Notes: generated from the sequence alone by a model not told the origin. 64,000 bases of DNA from an uncultured Dehalococcoidia bacterium (GCA_951812625.1 CATOSP010000002.1:846880-910879); one strand, 5' to 3'. Shown: positions 25,590 through 33,699, counted from the first letter of the stretch. Numbers and translations are program-made.

Positions 25590-26821
25590 CCAACCTGCAA
25601 CGCATCCAACTACGGTTGTCGGAAGTGCGGCAGAGGCTCAACCAGCTTGCCGGGGAAGAATCCCCGACTGAGGAACAGCAAGCGGAAATGGACGCCTTGG
25701 GCAAGGAATTCTCAACCCTGGAAACCCAACAGCGGGCCGCGATGATCGGGGAGTCCGAACAGGCGGAACAACCCAAGGAAGAAACCGCCGAAAACCGGGA
25801 GTTTGCCAAGCTGGTAGAGAAAGCCAGCATCGTTGACTTTGCCCTTGAAGCGGACGGCAAGGAATCCTTGTCCGGCGCATCCAAGGAATTGCGAGAACAG
25901 GTTTTCGGTTCTGACCTGGTGGGCTATATGCCGTGGGAAATGCTGGAAGGAACCGAATTCCGGGCCGACGCCGTAACCAATGTGGCCGACTCCAGTAACG
26001 CCGTTCCCCACGCCGTACAGCCGATCATGGGCCGGGTGTTTGCCCGGTCCAGCGCGGAATTCATGGGAGTGTCGAGCCCTACCGTTCCCGTTGGCGCAAC
26101 CGCCTATCCCCGGCTTACCGCTGGCACCACTGGCGATGTTCGGAGCGATGGCGTGGAACTGGACGGCGGCGCGGCAACCCTGGCCATTGAAGAGATCGTA
26201 CCCATCAGGTTGACCGCCAGCTACACCTATGGCACGGAGACGCTCCAGAGAGTCCGGGGATTTGAGGAAGCACTACGGGCCGACATTCAAGGCGTCTTGT
26301 CGGAAAAGCGCGACTTCCTTGCCCTGAACGGCCAAGCCGCCGTCAACAACGTATCCCCGAAGATCGACGGGCTGATCAACAGCCTGACCGACCCTGGAGA
26401 CCCCGGCGCGGTGGCGGTCTGGACCGACTTCCTGGACGCCTACGACAGCATCATTGACGGGAAATACGCCTCTGACGACGGCGCAACCCGAATGCTGGTC
26501 AACGCCGAAACCTTCAAGTTTGCCCGGAAACTCCAGATCGCCACATCGGGCCAACTTTTGCGCAACTTCCTCCCTTCCAGCCGATTCCGGGTTTCGGCCA
26601 ATATGCCCGCCACCGCCAGCACGATCGCCACCGCCTTGGTCTACGGCGCGGGTGTTCCGGGGCGCGGGTTGGTGATGCCGACCTGGAGCGGCGTCCAGAT
26701 GATCATGGACCCGTACACCGCTGCCAAGGCGGGCCAACGCATCCTGACCGCCGTTGCGATGGTTGGCTATGATCTGGTGGACAGCGCGGCTTACAGGCGG
26801 GTTGAATTCCAGTTAGCTTAG
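25586..26821 (+). CDS. HK97-type major capsid protein
   Basis: 411 aa from ATG 25586 (overlaps the HNH stop). Residues about 1-100 form an acidic coiled coil (LRLSEVRQRLNQLAGEES...), the delta/scaffold domain normally removed by the prohead protease. From about residue 105 the HK97 fold follows: VPHAVQPIMGRVFARSSAEFM, then the E-loop/P-domain region IVPIRLTASYTYGTETLQRVRGFEEALRADI and a C-terminal A-domain ending VGYDLVDSAAYRRVEFQL. Structural shell protein. Its upstream in-frame extension to 25532 lies in the HNH gene and is not used. Confidence 0.85.
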   Translation: MTNLQRIQLRLSEVRQRLNQLAGEESPTEEQQAEMDALGKEFSTLETQQRAAMIGESEQAEQPKEETAENREFAKLVEKASIVDFALEADGKESLSGASKELREQVFGSDLVGYMPWEMLEGTEFRADAVTNVADSSNAVPHAVQPIMGRVFARSSAEFMGVSSPTVPVGATAYPRLTAGTTGDVRSDGVELDGGAATLAIEEIVPIRLTASYTYGTETLQRVRGFEEALRADIQGVLSEKRDFLALNGQAAVNNVSPKIDGLINSLTDPGDPGAVAVWTDFLDAYDSIIDGKYASDDGATRMLVNAETFKFARKLQIATSGQLLRNFLPSSRFRVSANMPATASTIATALVYGAGVPGRGLVMPTWSGVQMIMDPYTAAKAGQRILTAVAMVGYDLVDSAAYRRVEFQLA

Positions 26822-26834
26822 ACCGGGGGCAATC

Positions 26835-27263
26835 ATGGCCGGACTGCTAATCAGTGGCCCCGCTGGTGGCGGCAAATCAGCCTTGGCCCGTCAAATCCTG
26901 CTGGAAACGGGCCAAGCCGTGGTTATTGACTTCCAGACGATCTATGCCGCTTTGTTGCTACTCAACCGCGACCCTGAAACTGGACGGTATCCCGAACGCC
27001 AAGCACAGGATGAATACGTGCTACCACTGGCGGAATATACCCGGCGGGCCATGATTACCGGAGCGGTTGGCCGGGAGTTGTTCATTATTTGCACCAATAG
27101 CGACGGGGATATTAACCGTCGCATTGCCCTTATGGACCTGTTCGACGGGGAGGAACGGATCATTGACCCTGGCCGTGACGTGGTGCGCCAGCGGCTGACG
27201 CTCAACGGCCACTTTTCCAGTCAGTGCGAGGAAGCAATTGAACGCTGGTACGATAGATTATGA
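26835..27263 (+). CDS. P-loop NTPase-like protein in head module
   Basis: 142 aa. Starts MAGLLISGPAGGGKSALARQIL, with Walker A GPAGGGKS at residues 8-15; a strand ELFIICTNSD at about 80-89 may be the Walker B position but lacks a clear acidic end. The later part RIIDPGRDVVRQRL resembles the lid region of small kinases. It is encoded between capsid protein and prohead protease with tight spacing (13 bp after capsid, 4-bp overlap with protease). Its role in a head module is unclear. Confidence 0.7.
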   Translation: MAGLLISGPAGGGKSALARQILLETGQAVVIDFQTIYAALLLLNRDPETGRYPERQAQDEYVLPLAEYTRRAMITGAVGRELFIICTNSDGDINRRIALMDLFDGEERIIDPGRDVVRQRLTLNGHFSSQCEEAIERWYDRL

Positions 27264-27736
27264 GCGACACACTCTATGTCCCGATTGAATTCCGGGCCGA
27301 TGATTCCCGTTCTGGACCTGGACGGTTGACCGGCGTACTTATGACGTATGGCGAACAGGCGGGAGACCGTCGGGAGATGTTCGACCCTGATTCCCTGTAC
27401 TGGCGGGAGTCCGGGATATTGATACGGGAACAACACCGCCGGGAGTCTCCGATCCTGAAAACCGTTCCGATCGTGGACGGCAAGTTGATTCGGATTGATG
27501 CGCGAGTCCCGGATACCCAGCGCGGACGGGACGCCATTACCAACGTGCGGGAAGGCGTCTTTACCGGGTTGAGTGTCGAATTTGCCGCTGAAAAGGTTGT
27601 GGACCGCAACGGTATGCGGGTGATTCAACGTGCGTTCCTGGACGCCGCTGGACTGGTGGACTACCCGTCATACACCAATTCGCTTGTGGAAGCTAGGGCC
27701 AAGGAATGGACCGGGAGGCGTAGGCTATGGCTGTGA
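27260..27736 (+). CDS. Prohead protease (HK97/U35 family)
   Basis: 158 aa. The family opening YVPIEFRADD...GRLTGVLMTYGE is followed by REQHRRESPIL with probable catalytic His59 and VFTGLSVEFAAE with probable nucleophile Ser105. It removes the capsid delta domain during maturation. Starts inside the P-loop gene stop (ATGA overlap) and overlaps the connector gene by 10 bp. Confidence 0.85.
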   Translation: MSDTLYVPIEFRADDSRSGPGRLTGVLMTYGEQAGDRREMFDPDSLYWRESGILIREQHRRESPILKTVPIVDGKLIRIDARVPDTQRGRDAITNVREGVFTGLSVEFAAEKVVDRNGMRVIQRAFLDAAGLVDYPSYTNSLVEARAKEWTGRRRLWL

Positions 27737-28032
27737 GCTTGACCGTTGACCAATTGGCGGCTGAATTGCGCATCGGAGACGGGACCACGCCGCTTGTGGA
27801 GCCTATGGCGGGGATCATGGACCGGCTGTTAGGGGCGTGTTCCGAGATCGTGGAACACTACGCGCCAGCGGCCCCGGAGAGTGTCCAGAATCGGGCCGTG
27901 GTGCGGCTGGCGGGCTATGAGTATGACGCCTCCCCAACGTCCAACCGCTTTCGGAACGGCTTTCAGAATTCCGGGGCGCAAGCCTTGTTAGCACAGTACA
28001 GGGTTGCCCGCGCTGTGCTGGTAGAGGACTAG
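27727..28032 (+). CDS. Head-tail connector, gp6-like
   Basis: 101 aa, mostly alpha-helical: LTVDQLAAELRIG, LLGACSEIVEHYAPAAPESVQNRAVVRLAGYEYD, then NSGAQALLAQYRVARAV. This fits the Phage_gp6/HK97 gp6 connector family that docks under the portal. Compact coupling with its neighbours supports membership of the head operon. Confidence 0.75.
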   Translation: MAVSLTVDQLAAELRIGDGTTPLVEPMAGIMDRLLGACSEIVEHYAPAAPESVQNRAVVRLAGYEYDASPTSNRFRNGFQNSGAQALLAQYRVARAVLVED

Positions 28033-28034
28033 CC

Positions 28035-29078
28035 ATGCGGAAATTCTGGCAGAGACGCCAAGAACGTAGCCCACGGGCTGAGTACCGGGCCGGGTATACG
28101 GATGGTCAAGTAGAGGCGTTGGAACGGGCCGCAAGGGGAGACAGCGAGACCGCCGACGCCAAGGCTACCGGCGCGGTTGAATTCGCGGTTGGGCTGGTTG
28201 CCCGTGCGTTCGCATCGGCCAAGGTGTCGGGCATGGACCTTAGCCCGGACGTGCTGGCGTCCATAGGCCGCTGTTTGATGTTGTCGGGCAATTGGGTAAG
28301 TGCCATAGACACTGACGGCGGGTTGGAGCTATACCCAGCCGCGACATGGGACATTACGGGAGGCGTTGCCCCGTCCAGTTGGCTATATGCCCTGGACCTT
28401 GCCTCCCCGTCGGGCATGGAAAGCCGGACACTCCCCTATTCCGGCGTGGTCCATTGCCGGATCAATTCCTCCCCGGAAACGCCGTGGAAGGGCCATAGCC
28501 CGCTTGAATTGGCCGGACTGTCTGCCGACTTGCTGGGGAACCTGGAGCGGCGCATGGGCCAAGAGGCTAATGCCCGGTCTGGCTATCTGTTGCCAGTCCC
28601 GGACGGTATGTCGGATGAATCCGTGGACAGTCTGAAAGCTGACCTTGCCAGTATGAAGGGCGGCGTAGCCTTAACTGAGTCCACGTCTGGAGGCGCGGGC
28701 CAAGGGAATTCGTCTGCGCCACATCAAGACTGGCAACCGAAGCGATTTGGAGCGGCCATTCCCCAAGGGAACACGGAGGCGCGGCGCGACGTTGGGACCG
28801 GGATTGTGGCGAGTCATGGCGTACCGCCTCTGCTATGGGCCGGTGGCGATGGTGCGGCCCTACGGGAGTCTTACCGCCAAGCACTTCATACCCTGATAAC
28901 GCCGCTTGGCTTGCTGGTGGCCCATGAACTGACTACGAAACTGGAGCGGACAATCTCCCTTGACTTCTCCCGGCTGGCGGCTGTGGACATTGCCAGCAAG
29001 GGGCGGGCCGCGCACAGCCTACAGCAAGCGGGTTTGCCGATTGAGGAAGCCTTGACGTTGGCCGGGTTGAGAGAATAG
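28035..29078 (+). CDS. Phage portal protein (HK97 family)
   Basis: 347 aa. Typical portal features: PYSGVVHCRINSSPETPWKGHSPLELAGLSADLLGNLERRMGQEANARSGYLL (stem and clip region), then VGTGIVASHGVPPLLWAGGDGAALRESYRQALHTLITPLGLLVAHEL (crown-proximal helices) at about residues 250-300. Somewhat shorter than the usual 380-420 aa. Forms the dodecameric DNA gateway used by TerL. Starts 2 bp after the connector gene. Confidence 0.87.
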   Translation: MRKFWQRRQERSPRAEYRAGYTDGQVEALERAARGDSETADAKATGAVEFAVGLVARAFASAKVSGMDLSPDVLASIGRCLMLSGNWVSAIDTDGGLELYPAATWDITGGVAPSSWLYALDLASPSGMESRTLPYSGVVHCRINSSPETPWKGHSPLELAGLSADLLGNLERRMGQEANARSGYLLPVPDGMSDESVDSLKADLASMKGGVALTESTSGGAGQGNSSAPHQDWQPKRFGAAIPQGNTEARRDVGTGIVASHGVPPLLWAGGDGAALRESYRQALHTLITPLGLLVAHELTTKLERTISLDFSRLAAVDIASKGRAAHSLQQAGLPIEEALTLAGLRE

Positions 29079-29080
29079 CC

Positions 29081-29362
29081 ATGAACCGGAAGCTACTGGA
29101 CGCCACGGAATCAGTGTCACAACCTGTTTCGTTCACTGGCGTTGTGGCGGTTCTGACCGTGACGCAAATTCAGACGGGCCATACCCTTATGCTGGAAATT
29201 GAAACCGAACCTGGAACGTGGACACCGCTATCTGACGCCAAGCGCGAGCCGCTGGAATTCGGGTTTATCGGGGCATACGTGATCGATGTTGCTCCGAACC
29301 TTCCCTACCGAGTCCGGGAACGTTCCGGCAACGTCGGCAACATTGCGTGGATAGGTGGCTAG
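29081..29362 (+). CDS. Hypothetical small beta-rich protein in head module
   Basis: 93 aa with alternating hydrophobic residues (FTGVVAVLTVTQIQTGHTLMLEIETEPGTWTPL, FGFIGAYVIDVAPNLPYRVRER), suggesting an Ig-like or beta-sandwich fold. Starts 2 bp after the portal gene stop. Could be a capsid decoration or head-fibre protein; not recognised from sequence. Confidence 0.55.
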   Translation: MNRKLLDATESVSQPVSFTGVVAVLTVTQIQTGHTLMLEIETEPGTWTPLSDAKREPLEFGFIGAYVIDVAPNLPYRVRERSGNVGNIAWIGG

Positions 29363-29741
29363 GGTGACGACTAGGGGAAATGCTCCGGTTTTAGACCGGC
29401 TGATTACGCGACGTACGCTGGTGGCCGATCCTATCCCGGCGGTTGGTCAAGGCGGGGCTCCCCTTCCGCCTACGCCGACGCCTCCCCTTCCGGCGCGGTA
29501 CGCGGATTCGACGGTATGGGCCGCAAGGCGGGATCGGGTGATTCGGGAGGAAACGTCTGTCACTGGCACGGTTGGCGTTGTTCAAATCAGCTACGTTGTG
29601 AGGCATGACGGCGCGAATCCCTGGACTGTCAACGATTCGATTGTCGACAATGGCTTGAGGTACGAGGTGCGGGGGATCGCAGAAATGGTGGGCCGAAATA
29701 CCTTCCTGGAGCTAATCTGCTCCGGCGTTTCGGCAAGGTAG
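29355..29741 (+). CDS. Head closure / head-tail joining protein
   Basis: 128 aa from GTG 29355 (8-bp overlap with the previous gene). After a Pro-rich segment (LPPTPTPPLPARYADS), the part VWAARRDRVIREETSVTGTVGVVQISYVVRHD...VNDSIVDNGLRYEVRGIAEMVGRNTFLELIC is the small beta-barrel of the phage head-tail joining (SPP1 gp16-like) family. It is the last structural gene; no tail gene follows. Confidence 0.7.
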   Translation: MARVTTRGNAPVLDRLITRRTLVADPIPAVGQGGAPLPPTPTPPLPARYADSTVWAARRDRVIREETSVTGTVGVVQISYVVRHDGANPWTVNDSIVDNGLRYEVRGIAEMVGRNTFLELICSGVSAR

Positions 29742-29748
29742 GCCCCCG

Positions 29749-29922
29749 GTGCCTACCACACCGGAGCGGTACTTGTTTGAAGGGCCGGACAGCCGGGAAT
29801 CTGCCACGGACTTCTATCCGCGCTGTCACAACTGCGGGAAGCTGTTGGGTGAGTCTCTGACCCGGCCTTGGCGGATACGCTGTACCCGCTGCAAGGTCAG
29901 AAACTCGCGGGTCGGAAAGTAG
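29749..29922 (+). CDS. Com-like zinc-ribbon protein, 57 aa
   Basis: GTG 29749 to TAG 29922. The segment YPRCHNCGKLLGES...WRIRCTRCKVRNS has two CxxC pairs and closely follows the Com family pattern (CxxCxKLL...IxCxRCK). In phage Mu, Com activates translation of mom. Here it is followed directly (no gap) by another zinc-ribbon gene, so a regulatory role in the late genes is plausible. Short, but the motif is convincing. Confidence 0.65.
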   Translation: MPTTPERYLFEGPDSRESATDFYPRCHNCGKLLGESLTRPWRIRCTRCKVRNSRVGK

Positions 29923-30408
29923 ATGGCCAACCATTCCAGGTGGCCCAACCTTCCCGAAACAGCCATAAGGTGTGGCCGGTGTGGTGGCGCGGTCTACCGG
30001 GACAAGGACGAATGGGACACGTTCTGGAAATGCCGGAGTTGCTCCAGGGTGAATACTGCGGCAATCAACCGCAAACCGACGGGTTGGCGGGTGAAGCGGC
30101 CAAGGTTGGTTCGGGCCGTGGCTATGTGCCAGCGGCGTAGCGGTTGCGCGGTTGCTGAGGTTGCCGCAAGGTTTGGAGTCCACGAGGTGACTCTCTGGAA
30201 CTGGAGACGGGAATTCAAACTGCCCCGGTTCTACGACAACAGGCATACCCCATATACTGCCAAGCAACGGGCCGCAGTGGTCCGCAACGTTCTTGAATCC
30301 GGGATGACGTACTCACAGGCGGCGCAAGCTGAGGGGCTGCATATGGGTAAGACGACTGTAGGCGTCTGGGTGAGAGCGGCGCGGGCGCGGGCTACCGTGG
30401 TAAAATGA
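29923..30408 (+). CDS. Zinc-ribbon plus helix-turn-helix protein
   Basis: 161 aa. N-terminal zinc ribbon IRCGRCGGAVYRDKDEWDTFWKCRSCSRVN (about residues 15-44), then two HTH-like segments: CAVAEVAARFGVHEVTLWNWRREFKLP (about 75-101) and MTYSQAAQAEGLHMGKTTVGVWVRAAR (about 128-154). Likely a DNA-binding regulator; transposase-OrfA or sigma-like HTHs look similar. It starts immediately after the Com-like gene and its stop overlaps TGGTAAAAT, a possible extended -10. Confidence 0.65.
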   Translation: MANHSRWPNLPETAIRCGRCGGAVYRDKDEWDTFWKCRSCSRVNTAAINRKPTGWRVKRPRLVRAVAMCQRRSGCAVAEVAARFGVHEVTLWNWRREFKLPRFYDNRHTPYTAKQRAAVVRNVLESGMTYSQAAQAEGLHMGKTTVGVWVRAARARATVVK

Positions 30409-30410
30409 AA

Positions 30411-30487
30411 GCGCATCGGCTTGGCCTCCCCAGCCGATGCGCTTCGTTCATGCCCCGCTGGTTCGACCGCCAGCGGGGATTTTCTTT
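30411..30487 (+). terminator. Double hairpin closing the element's operon
   Basis: Hairpin 1: GCGCATCGGCT (30411-30421) and AGCCGATGCGC (30432-30442), 11-bp perfect stem. Hairpin 2: CCCCGCTGG (30453-30461) and CCAGCGGGG (30470-30478), 9-bp stem followed by ATTTTCTTT, a good intrinsic terminator. Confidence 0.8.
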
Positions 30488-30499
30488 GCCAGTCCGTAA

Positions 30500-30519
30500 G
30501 TGATACAAAAGGTGATACA
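30500..30519 (+). repeat. GTGATACA pair with 12-bp period, right end
   Basis: GTGATACA at 30500-30507 and 30512-30519, about 50 bp inside the right attachment repeat. Counterpart of the left-end pair, in the same orientation. Confidence 0.6.
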
Positions 30520-30565
30520 CAGATCGGACTTTCGGGGATTTCGTAGCTAAAATGGGCAAAGAAAA

Positions 30566-30580
30566 GCTCCCGAGGCAGGA
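30566..30580 (-). repeat. Right attachment site within tRNA-Asn 3' end
   Basis: Second copy of the 15-bp direct repeat. On the minus strand it is followed by TTTTC, not CCA, so the present tRNA 3' flank comes from the element. Confidence 0.85.
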
Positions 30581-30638
30581 TTCGAACCTGCGACCTAGCG
30601 GTTAACAGCCGCCCGCTCTACCGCTGAGCTACTCGGGA
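30567..30638 (-). tRNA. tRNA-Asn (GTT), element integration site
   Basis: 72 nt on the minus strand. Acceptor TCCCGAG pairs with CTCGGGA; D-arm GCTC/GAGC; anticodon stem GGCGG/CCGCT with loop CTGTTAA, anticodon GTT; T-arm GCAGG-TTCGAAT-CCTGC; discriminator G. No encoded CCA follows (CTTTTC instead), unlike the displaced 3' end at 20342-20358. All arms pair, so it should be functional after CCA addition. Confidence 0.95.
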
Positions 30639-31039
30639 ACGCTTGAGGTGGGGCTAAAGAGCCACCTGGGATTGTAGCATCACGGTGCGGCGCAAACAAC
30701 CGCGGCTTTGGCGTTTCGGTGCGTGAAAGTCTCGGTGGCGCAGTCAATACCTAATAATTGAGAAGGGTCGCACAGTTCGAGGATGGGATGTGCGGTCCAG
30801 CACTGGGAATGGATGGGCAGCCGAATCCGCGTGGTCTAGCAGGATTGAGTAAACCCAAAGCCGCAGGAGCAGGTATTGATTTCGCGCCGCCTCGACGGTT
30901 AGTCTATGCCTGCGGCTACAGGAACAGGACTTGACCCCGTGCAGTCACCGCAACCTCGGGGATGGCCACCCGAGACCTTCATCACCCGTTTCGGAGTCCT
31001 GCTGCGACCTGACAGCGCTGGCTACTGCGCGATTGTCGA
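30639..31039. other. Intergenic region
   Basis: About 400 bp between tRNA-Asn and the flippase-like gene. It holds the tRNA promoter on the minus strand; short overlapping ORFs look non-coding. No RNA gene or terminator recognised. Confidence 0.5.
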
Positions 31040-32092
31040 ATGGCGGAGGAACTTCCCGACATATCAGCACAACTCGGGCGAAGCCCCCGGATGCACCTGT
31101 CTGGGAACCAGAGCAGGGTGCTGGTGGCCGGTGTAGTTTGCCTCGCTCTCATCGGAGTTCTTGTTATCGTCCTCGACTGGCGCAACGTGCGCATGTCGAT
31201 CGCCGCTGCCGATTGGCGCTTTGTAGCCGCCGCCGTGATTGCGTCCTTTTTTTCTTACGCCTGCTCTACCTACAGCTATGCCCTGCTGAACAACTCATTC
31301 GGAATCAACCTTCGCCACCGGACCCTCCTGGGAATTGGTTTCGTTTCCTCTGCCATGATCACCATGATAGGTGGCGTGGCAGGACATCCATTGCGCCTGC
31401 TGCTACTGGTTCGGCGCGGCGTCCGTGCGGGAGACGCCTTGGCGCCGTCGCTGTTCCACGGATACTTGGAGAGTCTTATCTTCTTTTTCATCATCCCTGC
31501 AGGACTGGCATATCTCGTACTTCGCCATCCGCTGCCAACTCCCTTGGCAATGGCCGCCGGTGCTGGCGCCCTGGTGCTGGCAGTAGGTTTCGCGGCAACG
31601 GCCCTGGTGATCTTCGTGCAGCCCATACGTGGACGCACCCTCGGTTTTGTGGGATGGGTCTGGCGCGTGGTAACCCGGCGCAGGTTGGCACGCGGACTCA
31701 ACGACTTTGAGGAAACCCTCCGCCACGGTCTCTCATCGGTCACTACTCGTCCGGCGCACCTGATTGTGCCTGTTGGTTTAATAGTGTTGGACCGGGCTTC
31801 AAGGATAGCGGTGGTCTGGCTGTGTTTCGAGGCGTTGGGTGGCGGGGTCGCTCCAGAGGTGGTGGTGACCGGGTTCGCCATCGGTGTGGCGGCCGGAGTG
31901 ATGTCCATGGTGCCAGGTGGACTGGGAGTGCAGGAAGGGTCAATGGCAGGGGTCTTCCATTTACTTGGTGCTCCCCTGGAGCAGGCCGTGTTGGTTACCC
32001 TCCTCTTCAGGGTTGTGTACTCAGTTACCCCCTTTTTGGTCAGCTTGAGTCTGTACTGGAGGGCTCTCCACGCCAGAAGACCAGTGGACTAA
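31040..32092 (+). CDS. Flippase-like / LPG-synthase TM-region protein (UPF0104)
   Basis: 350 aa with about eight membrane helices. The conserved blocks TMIGGVAGHPLRLLLLVRRGVRAGDAL and GVMSMVPGGLGVQEGSMAGVFHLLGAPLEQAV identify the lysylphosphatidylglycerol synthase transmembrane (UPF0104) family, which moves lipids or polyprenyl-linked molecules. The aminoacyl-transferase domain of MprF is absent. The start is uncertain: no clear ribosome-binding site at ATG 31040, and an ATG 17 codons later is possible. Convergent with lipA, with a 4-bp overlap of stops. Confidence 0.82.
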   Translation: MAEELPDISAQLGRSPRMHLSGNQSRVLVAGVVCLALIGVLVIVLDWRNVRMSIAAADWRFVAAAVIASFFSYACSTYSYALLNNSFGINLRHRTLLGIGFVSSAMITMIGGVAGHPLRLLLLVRRGVRAGDALAPSLFHGYLESLIFFFIIPAGLAYLVLRHPLPTPLAMAAGAGALVLAVGFAATALVIFVQPIRGRTLGFVGWVWRVVTRRRLARGLNDFEETLRHGLSSVTTRPAHLIVPVGLIVLDRASRIAVVWLCFEALGGGVAPEVVVTGFAIGVAAGVMSMVPGGLGVQEGSMAGVFHLLGAPLEQAVLVTLLFRVVYSVTPFLVSLSLYWRALHARRPVD

Positions 32093-32991
32093 CCCTCGGA
32101 CAGGGACGGCCTTGAAGCGTCGTGTTGCTCGTCGGCGTGGTAGGAACTGCGGACGAGCGGGCCGGAGGCGACGTGTTTGAATCCCATCTGCTCTCCCGCC
32201 TTGCGGAGCATGGCGAACTCGTCCGGCGTGTAGAAGCGGTCTATGGGGATGTGCTTGGCGGAGGGGCGCAAGTACTGGCCAATGGTCAACAGGTCGCAGT
32301 CGACTGCCCGGAGGTCCTCCATAGTTTCGATGATTTCGTCGATGCTCTCACCCATTCCCGTGATGATCCCTGACTTGGATACGATGGCTGGGTCAAGCTC
32401 TTTGGCTTTGGCGAGCAGGCCCAGGGATAGCCTGTAGTCTCCCCTCGGGCGGACTCGTGGGAAAATTCTCCTGGTCGATTCTATGTTGTGATTCAACACA
32501 TCCGGTCGTGCGTCGACCACTTTCTTCAACGCGGTCCACGAACCGGCAAAGTCGGGAATCAGCACCTCCACACGGCATCCTGGCAACTTCTCCCGCACCT
32601 GCTTGATGCAGGCAGCGAAGATGAACGCCCCGCCGTCCTGGAGGTCGTCCCGATTCACCGATGTGATTACGCAGTACCCCAGGCCCATCGTGGCAACCGT
32701 CTCGGCCAGGCGTGCCGGTTCCTGAAGGTCGATTCCGGTAGGTCGCCCTGTGGTGACGGCGCAGTAGTGGCAACGACGGGTGCAGATGTCGCCCAGAATC
32801 ATGAAGGTGGCCGTCCCACGTCCCCAGCACTCGCCGATATTGGGGCAATGGGCTTCCTCGCAGACAGTATGCAGCTGCTGCTCTCGCACCAGGTTCTTGA
32901 GGTGTATGTATCCCGGGCTGCCGGGCGCTGGCACCTTGAGCCATTCCGGCAGCCTGGGCCTCAGGGAAGCTTGGTTGGGGCCGTTAGCCAT
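32089..32991 (-). CDS. lipA: Lipoyl synthase
   Basis: Radical-SAM enzyme inserting two sulfurs into octanoyl-lipoyl domains. 300 aa from ATG 32991; an upstream ATG at 33042 would add 17 residues. The auxiliary cluster motif CEEAHCPNIGECW and the radical-SAM motif CTRRCHYC are both intact, with RPTGIDLQEP and NHNIEST typical of LipA, and the C-terminal PLVRSSYHADEQ carrying the conserved RSSY. No lipB is adjacent. GmK follows upstream on the same strand. Confidence 0.95.
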   Translation of the reverse strand: MANGPNQASLRPRLPEWLKVPAPGSPGYIHLKNLVREQQLHTVCEEAHCPNIGECWGRGTATFMILGDICTRRCHYCAVTTGRPTGIDLQEPARLAETVATMGLGYCVITSVNRDDLQDGGAFIFAACIKQVREKLPGCRVEVLIPDFAGSWTALKKVVDARPDVLNHNIESTRRIFPRVRPRGDYRLSLGLLAKAKELDPAIVSKSGIITGMGESIDEIIETMEDLRAVDCDLLTIGQYLRPSAKHIPIDRFYTPDEFAMLRKAGEQMGFKHVASGPLVRSSYHADEQHDASRPSLSEG

Positions 32992-33078
32992 GAGGATTCC
33001 GTCCTGCCTTCTGGTTAATCCCCAGTATGTAGCTCCCGGCAATGGGGACGGTAGAATCAGGTTGGCCGGAAGATAGTT

Positions 33079-33699
33079 TCATAACTCCGGGACCTCACGG
33101 GGTGTCAGACGGCACTTCTCCGCCCGGACAATCGCGTCTATGTCTGCAACCACTTGTTCCAGCTCCCCGTCCCGGTTGACCACCCGGTAATCGAACTCCC
33201 CTGCACGGGCCAACTCGTTCTCGGCCGTTTGCAGCCGCAACTCCAACTCTTCGATTCCCTCGGTCTCCCGCCGGACCAATCGGTTCCGCAGGGCTTCGAT
33301 ACTCTCCGGGACCATCATAATGAATACCGCACCGGGAGCGATCTCGCGGATAGTCGAAGCACCCTGCACGTCGATCTTCAGAAACACGTCCCTGTTTTCC
33401 CGCAGGGCGTCCCGTACCTGACTGCGTGGCACCCCATACCATCTTCCATACACCTGGGCCGACTCTAGCAACTCGTTGCGCTCCTTCAGGTTTAGGAATG
33501 ATGGGGTGTCCAGGAAGATATAGTCCGTTCCATCCCGTTCGGACTCGCGCTTGGGCCTGGTCGTTGCGGTTACCGCAAAATGCCAGGGGCGGTCAAGCTG
33601 TTTCAGCGCGTCCAGTGCCGCATCCTTGCCGACACCAGACGGCCCGGAAAGCACCACCAGCAGAGGCGGCGAAGAAAAGGCATCTGAGGACTTTTGCAC
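33079..33699 (-). CDS. gmk: Guanylate kinase
   Basis: Phosphorylates GMP to GDP. 206 aa. P-loop GPSGVGKDA at residues 19-27 (Asp where many family members have Ser/Thr after Lys, a variant I believe occurs in Chloroflexota), GMP-binding region TATTRPKRESERDGTDYIFLD, then YGVPRSQVRDAL, FLKIDVQGASTIRE and the lid RRETEGIEELELRL. Lies between tyrA and lipA on the minus strand with 65-90 bp spacers. Confidence 0.94.
   Translation of the reverse strand: MQKSSDAFSSPPLLVVLSGPSGVGKDAALDALKQLDRPWHFAVTATTRPKRESERDGTDYIFLDTPSFLNLKERNELLESAQVYGRWYGVPRSQVRDALRENRDVFLKIDVQGASTIREIAPGAVFIMMVPESIEALRNRLVRRETEGIEELELRLQTAENELARAGEFDYRVVNRDGELEQVVADIDAIVRAEKCRLTPREVPEL

Larger units (their letters stand above)
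20344..30580. mobile_element. 10.2-kb tRNA-Asn-integrated, capsid-encoding satellite-like element
   Basis: The element is bounded by a 15-bp direct repeat, GCTCCCGAGGCAGGA, at 20344-20358 and 30566-30580; the right copy is the 3' end of a tRNA-Asn gene on the minus strand. Inside, on the plus strand except one small gene, are integrase, AlpA-like HTH, four small proteins, terminase large subunit, HNH nuclease, capsid, P-loop protein, prohead protease, connector, portal, unknown, head closure, a Com-like zinc ribbon and a zinc-ribbon/HTH protein. I see no tail, holin/lysin, primase, helicase, repressor or recognisable small terminase gene. This is the content of a capsid-forming phage-inducible island, although a shrunken prophage cannot be excluded. 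Confidence 0.85.
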
